Source: Euleptes europaea
Lineage: Eukaryota; Chordata; Lepidosauria; Squamata; Sphaerodactylidae
Assembly (NCBI RefSeq): GCF_029931775.1
Contig: NC_079325.1
Coordinates: forward strand, 51,754,286-51,818,285
Length of the DNA stretch: 64,000 bases
Direction of reading: 5' to 3'
The translations under genes were made by a program, and so were the position numbers. Under the pieces are notes generated by a model. The model saw only the letters and a program-made list of their open reading frames with translations. It was not told where the DNA came from and did no database searches. This document shows positions 41,511 through 64,000 of this stretch, in pieces. Every line of letters begins with the position of its first letter. The first letter of the stretch is position 1.

Positions 41511-41775
41511 GTACCCAAAGGTCAAGAAAAAAATAAACATCCAAGGCCCAAAGTTTTACAATCTAAAGGTTATGTCCATACAAAATATGTATGTATTTAA
41601 TACAGGCTAAAATCTAATAACACGTATAACATATAAGGCCCTGGAAAAAGGGTACCAAATCAACATGCTCAGGTAACACAATTAGACAGAGTCTAATTGT
41701 TTTTTGTACTGACATAACATTTAGATTGTATAACTTTGGGCCTTGGATGTTTATTTTTTCTTGACCTTTGGGTAC
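41511..41775. mobile_element. Palindromic DNA element, 265 bp
   Basis: 75-bp inverted arms (41511-41585, 41701-41775), beginning GTACCCAAAGGTCAAG, with about four mismatches and one indel. A 115-bp AT-rich centre. TA at both ends fits a Tc1/mariner-type MITE, but the family is not recognised. Confidence 0.6.
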
Positions 41776-42297
41776 TTAATTCTGTTGTTTAGGGTTCAAC
41801 TTTCCCCCCCTCAGTTGTTGGTGTAGCGATTAAGAAATTACCCAGCTTTGCTGAAAAGAAACATTCGCAACCAAAGAGTTCTCTCAGTTCAGTGACCTGA
41901 ATTATACTGAAGGCTGAAACACAGGGATGGAAGGTGTCTTCTCCCACGAACCACCTAGGAGCCAACAGGAATCAGAGCCTGGCATCCGTCGCCCAGCAGG
42001 TAGAGGGGCAATCAGGAGCAAAGGAGGCATTGGTGCCACCCACAGGTCACCCCCTTAGACCTTCAGAACAGTAACTTGGTGGCAGAGAAGTGCCTGTTGA
42101 GGAGCTTGTCAGAACAGCAGGCTGCTGCTATTTGAGAACCTCTTTTTGGTCAGGTTGTGGGAGCTGAGTTTTCTAGAGCCCCTGGTGGCTCAAATCCTGC
42201 CCACTGCACAGGTCACAGAAGTATCCAACACAAGCAAAACCCAAGCTCCCAAAGAGATACCAATGCCTGGGGGGTTTAAGATGGGTAGCTGTGTTAG

Positions 42298-42450
42298 GTC
42301 ATTTATGCATGGGAGTTTTACCTGAGGTTTGTTGCTCGCTGGACCCATACTTTCCTGTTGGTAACCTATGCACCAGCAGTCTCCAAGCTCAAATCCAAGC
42401 CCTGCCCCTTGAAATGCTGCTTTGTAACTGGCTGTGGGAAGTTCATTTTT
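42298..42450. mobile_element. Unclassified MITE half
   Basis: AGGTCATTTATGCATGGGAG, GTTTGTTGCTCGCTGGACCC and AAATGCTGCTTTGTAACTGG match the complement of 37250-37385. Confidence 0.4.
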
Positions 42451-42799
42451 TGCAAAGAGACAGACTAGTGCAAAACAATACATTTTTATTTTTGTTCACA
42501 GTTAAACACAAGCAACTGCTTTGACGTATTAGAACATTCTAGTAAGGACAGCAAACACCCTCCTTTTGGTTTCCCCCCCCAAAGTTTTTAGCTTAGATTG
42601 TACCTTTTCTCCTTGCCCATTTCATATTTATGGCATTTTTGTTTTAAACGGTAGGTTATCATGCTTACAAAGAGGTGAGGAACAATATTAACCCTTTGAT
42701 GGAGAGTTTTGAGTTTAACTAAAGCAGTTATTTTCTTAAAGAAAAACTCCCAGCTTTACCAAAGAGATCTTTTTCCCCAACTGCAAAAATTTACTGTAT

Positions 42800-63326
<20,527 letters not shown>

Positions 63327-63957
63327 CTGGAAAGAAGTACAAAATGCTGCTTTATTCTGGGTTGCAGTGAATTTGCTAAGCTTTATATAAACATAGTGAA
63401 AGGTTTAGAATCATTTGGATAAAGAGGTGGCCGCCGAGGAGAACAGTTGCAGAGACGTTTTCCCAAGGGCCTCTGCGACCATCAGGGCTAGAAACTTGGA
63501 TTTGTTTTAATAGGCATATTGCTAGAGATTACAAACTATGTGCCACAACTATTCTAACCTCTGCCACAAGCTCAAATGAGCCGTGCATCAACAGCTCCAA
63601 TCAGACAGTAGAATGAACAGAGAAACACAACCACATGCTAGACTGAACAGCTTCAGAAGCCAGGTGAGGGGGGAAGAATGGCTGCTGTTGGAACACCTGT
63701 GAAGGACTCCCCTGCACGTTCAGATGATGCATTTCAGGGAGAAGACTAGACTAAACTACAGCACTCCTCCGACTTCCAAATTTTGTATGATCAGAGCATT
63801 TTTATGCACAGGAGCCTTCCCACATCCCAACCCCTACAGGCTGAAGCAGAACAATTGTGTGTGTTTCAAGCACACTGCCTGAGGCATGTACATGTCTACA
63901 TGAAGAGCTGGACACTGCCCTGGCCCGAGTTCCCACTCAAAACACTAATCCAGCATT
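63327..63957. other. TSC1 intron 15, 3' part
   Basis: No exon found; the large TSC1 exon expected next must lie beyond the window. Confidence 0.4.
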
Positions 63958-64000
63958 AGGGAGGGGCTGTGGTTCAGTGGCAGAGCATTGCTTGGCTTGC
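63958..64000 (+). mobile_element. tRNA-SINE family C, cut by window end
   Basis: GGGAGGGGCTGTGGTTCAGTG and GGCAGAGCATTGCTTGGC, the tRNA-like head of family C. Confidence 0.5.

Larger units (their letters stand above)
41099..42799. other. Intergenic before the TSC1 3' end
   Basis: Holds the palindromic element (41511) and a MITE half (42298). The remaining stretches are unique. Confidence 0.35.

Overview
This is a repeat-rich vertebrate nuclear window, almost certainly from a squamate reptile (a lizard). I infer this from the repeats: CR1 and Bov-B LINEs, several tRNA-derived SINEs of the Sauria/Squam kind, Penelope-like elements, a DIRS-type element and many hAT-type MITEs. I cannot name the species. 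I recognise three host genes, in the order and orientation I recall for human 9q34: AK8 (minus), SPACA9 (plus), TSC1 (minus).

Layout. 1-10.5 kb: the 5' end of AK8, with coding exons 1 and 2 at 10420-10503 and 4577-4661; later exons lie before base 1. 10.2-11.3 kb: the AK8 CpG-rich promoter, with six CRE-like TGACGT motifs upstream of the AK8 start. 14.7-15.1 kb: a second CpG island with a good plus-strand splice donor, probably the SPACA9 first exon. 23.0-36.6 kb: the complete SPACA9 coding sequence in four exons (167 aa). 36.6-42.8 kb: the gap between convergent SPACA9 and TSC1, mostly repeats. 42.8-63.3 kb: the 3' part of TSC1, namely the 3'UTR and the last eight coding exons, 490 residues covering the coiled coil and C-terminus. 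Seven internal exons have the lengths I recall for human exons 16-22; only the last exon is shorter. The larger TSC1 exons upstream lie beyond the window.

AK8 and SPACA9 both belong to motile cilia and sperm flagella. TSC1 is the hamartin subunit of the TSC complex that restrains mTORC1. No unusual gene cluster is visible. The most interesting non-genic structure is in the transposons. Penelope-like insertions carry minimal hammerhead-ribozyme motifs with self-complementary stem III sequences (ACGU or AGCU), and several copies are joined head to head. One has 295-bp inverted arms with 7 mismatches and a 13-bp target duplication; in two others the head-to-head junction lies inside the ribozyme hairpin. 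A roughly 5-kb DIRS-type fossil sits in the last TSC1 intron. Many insertions can be dated relative to each other by nesting and target-site duplications.
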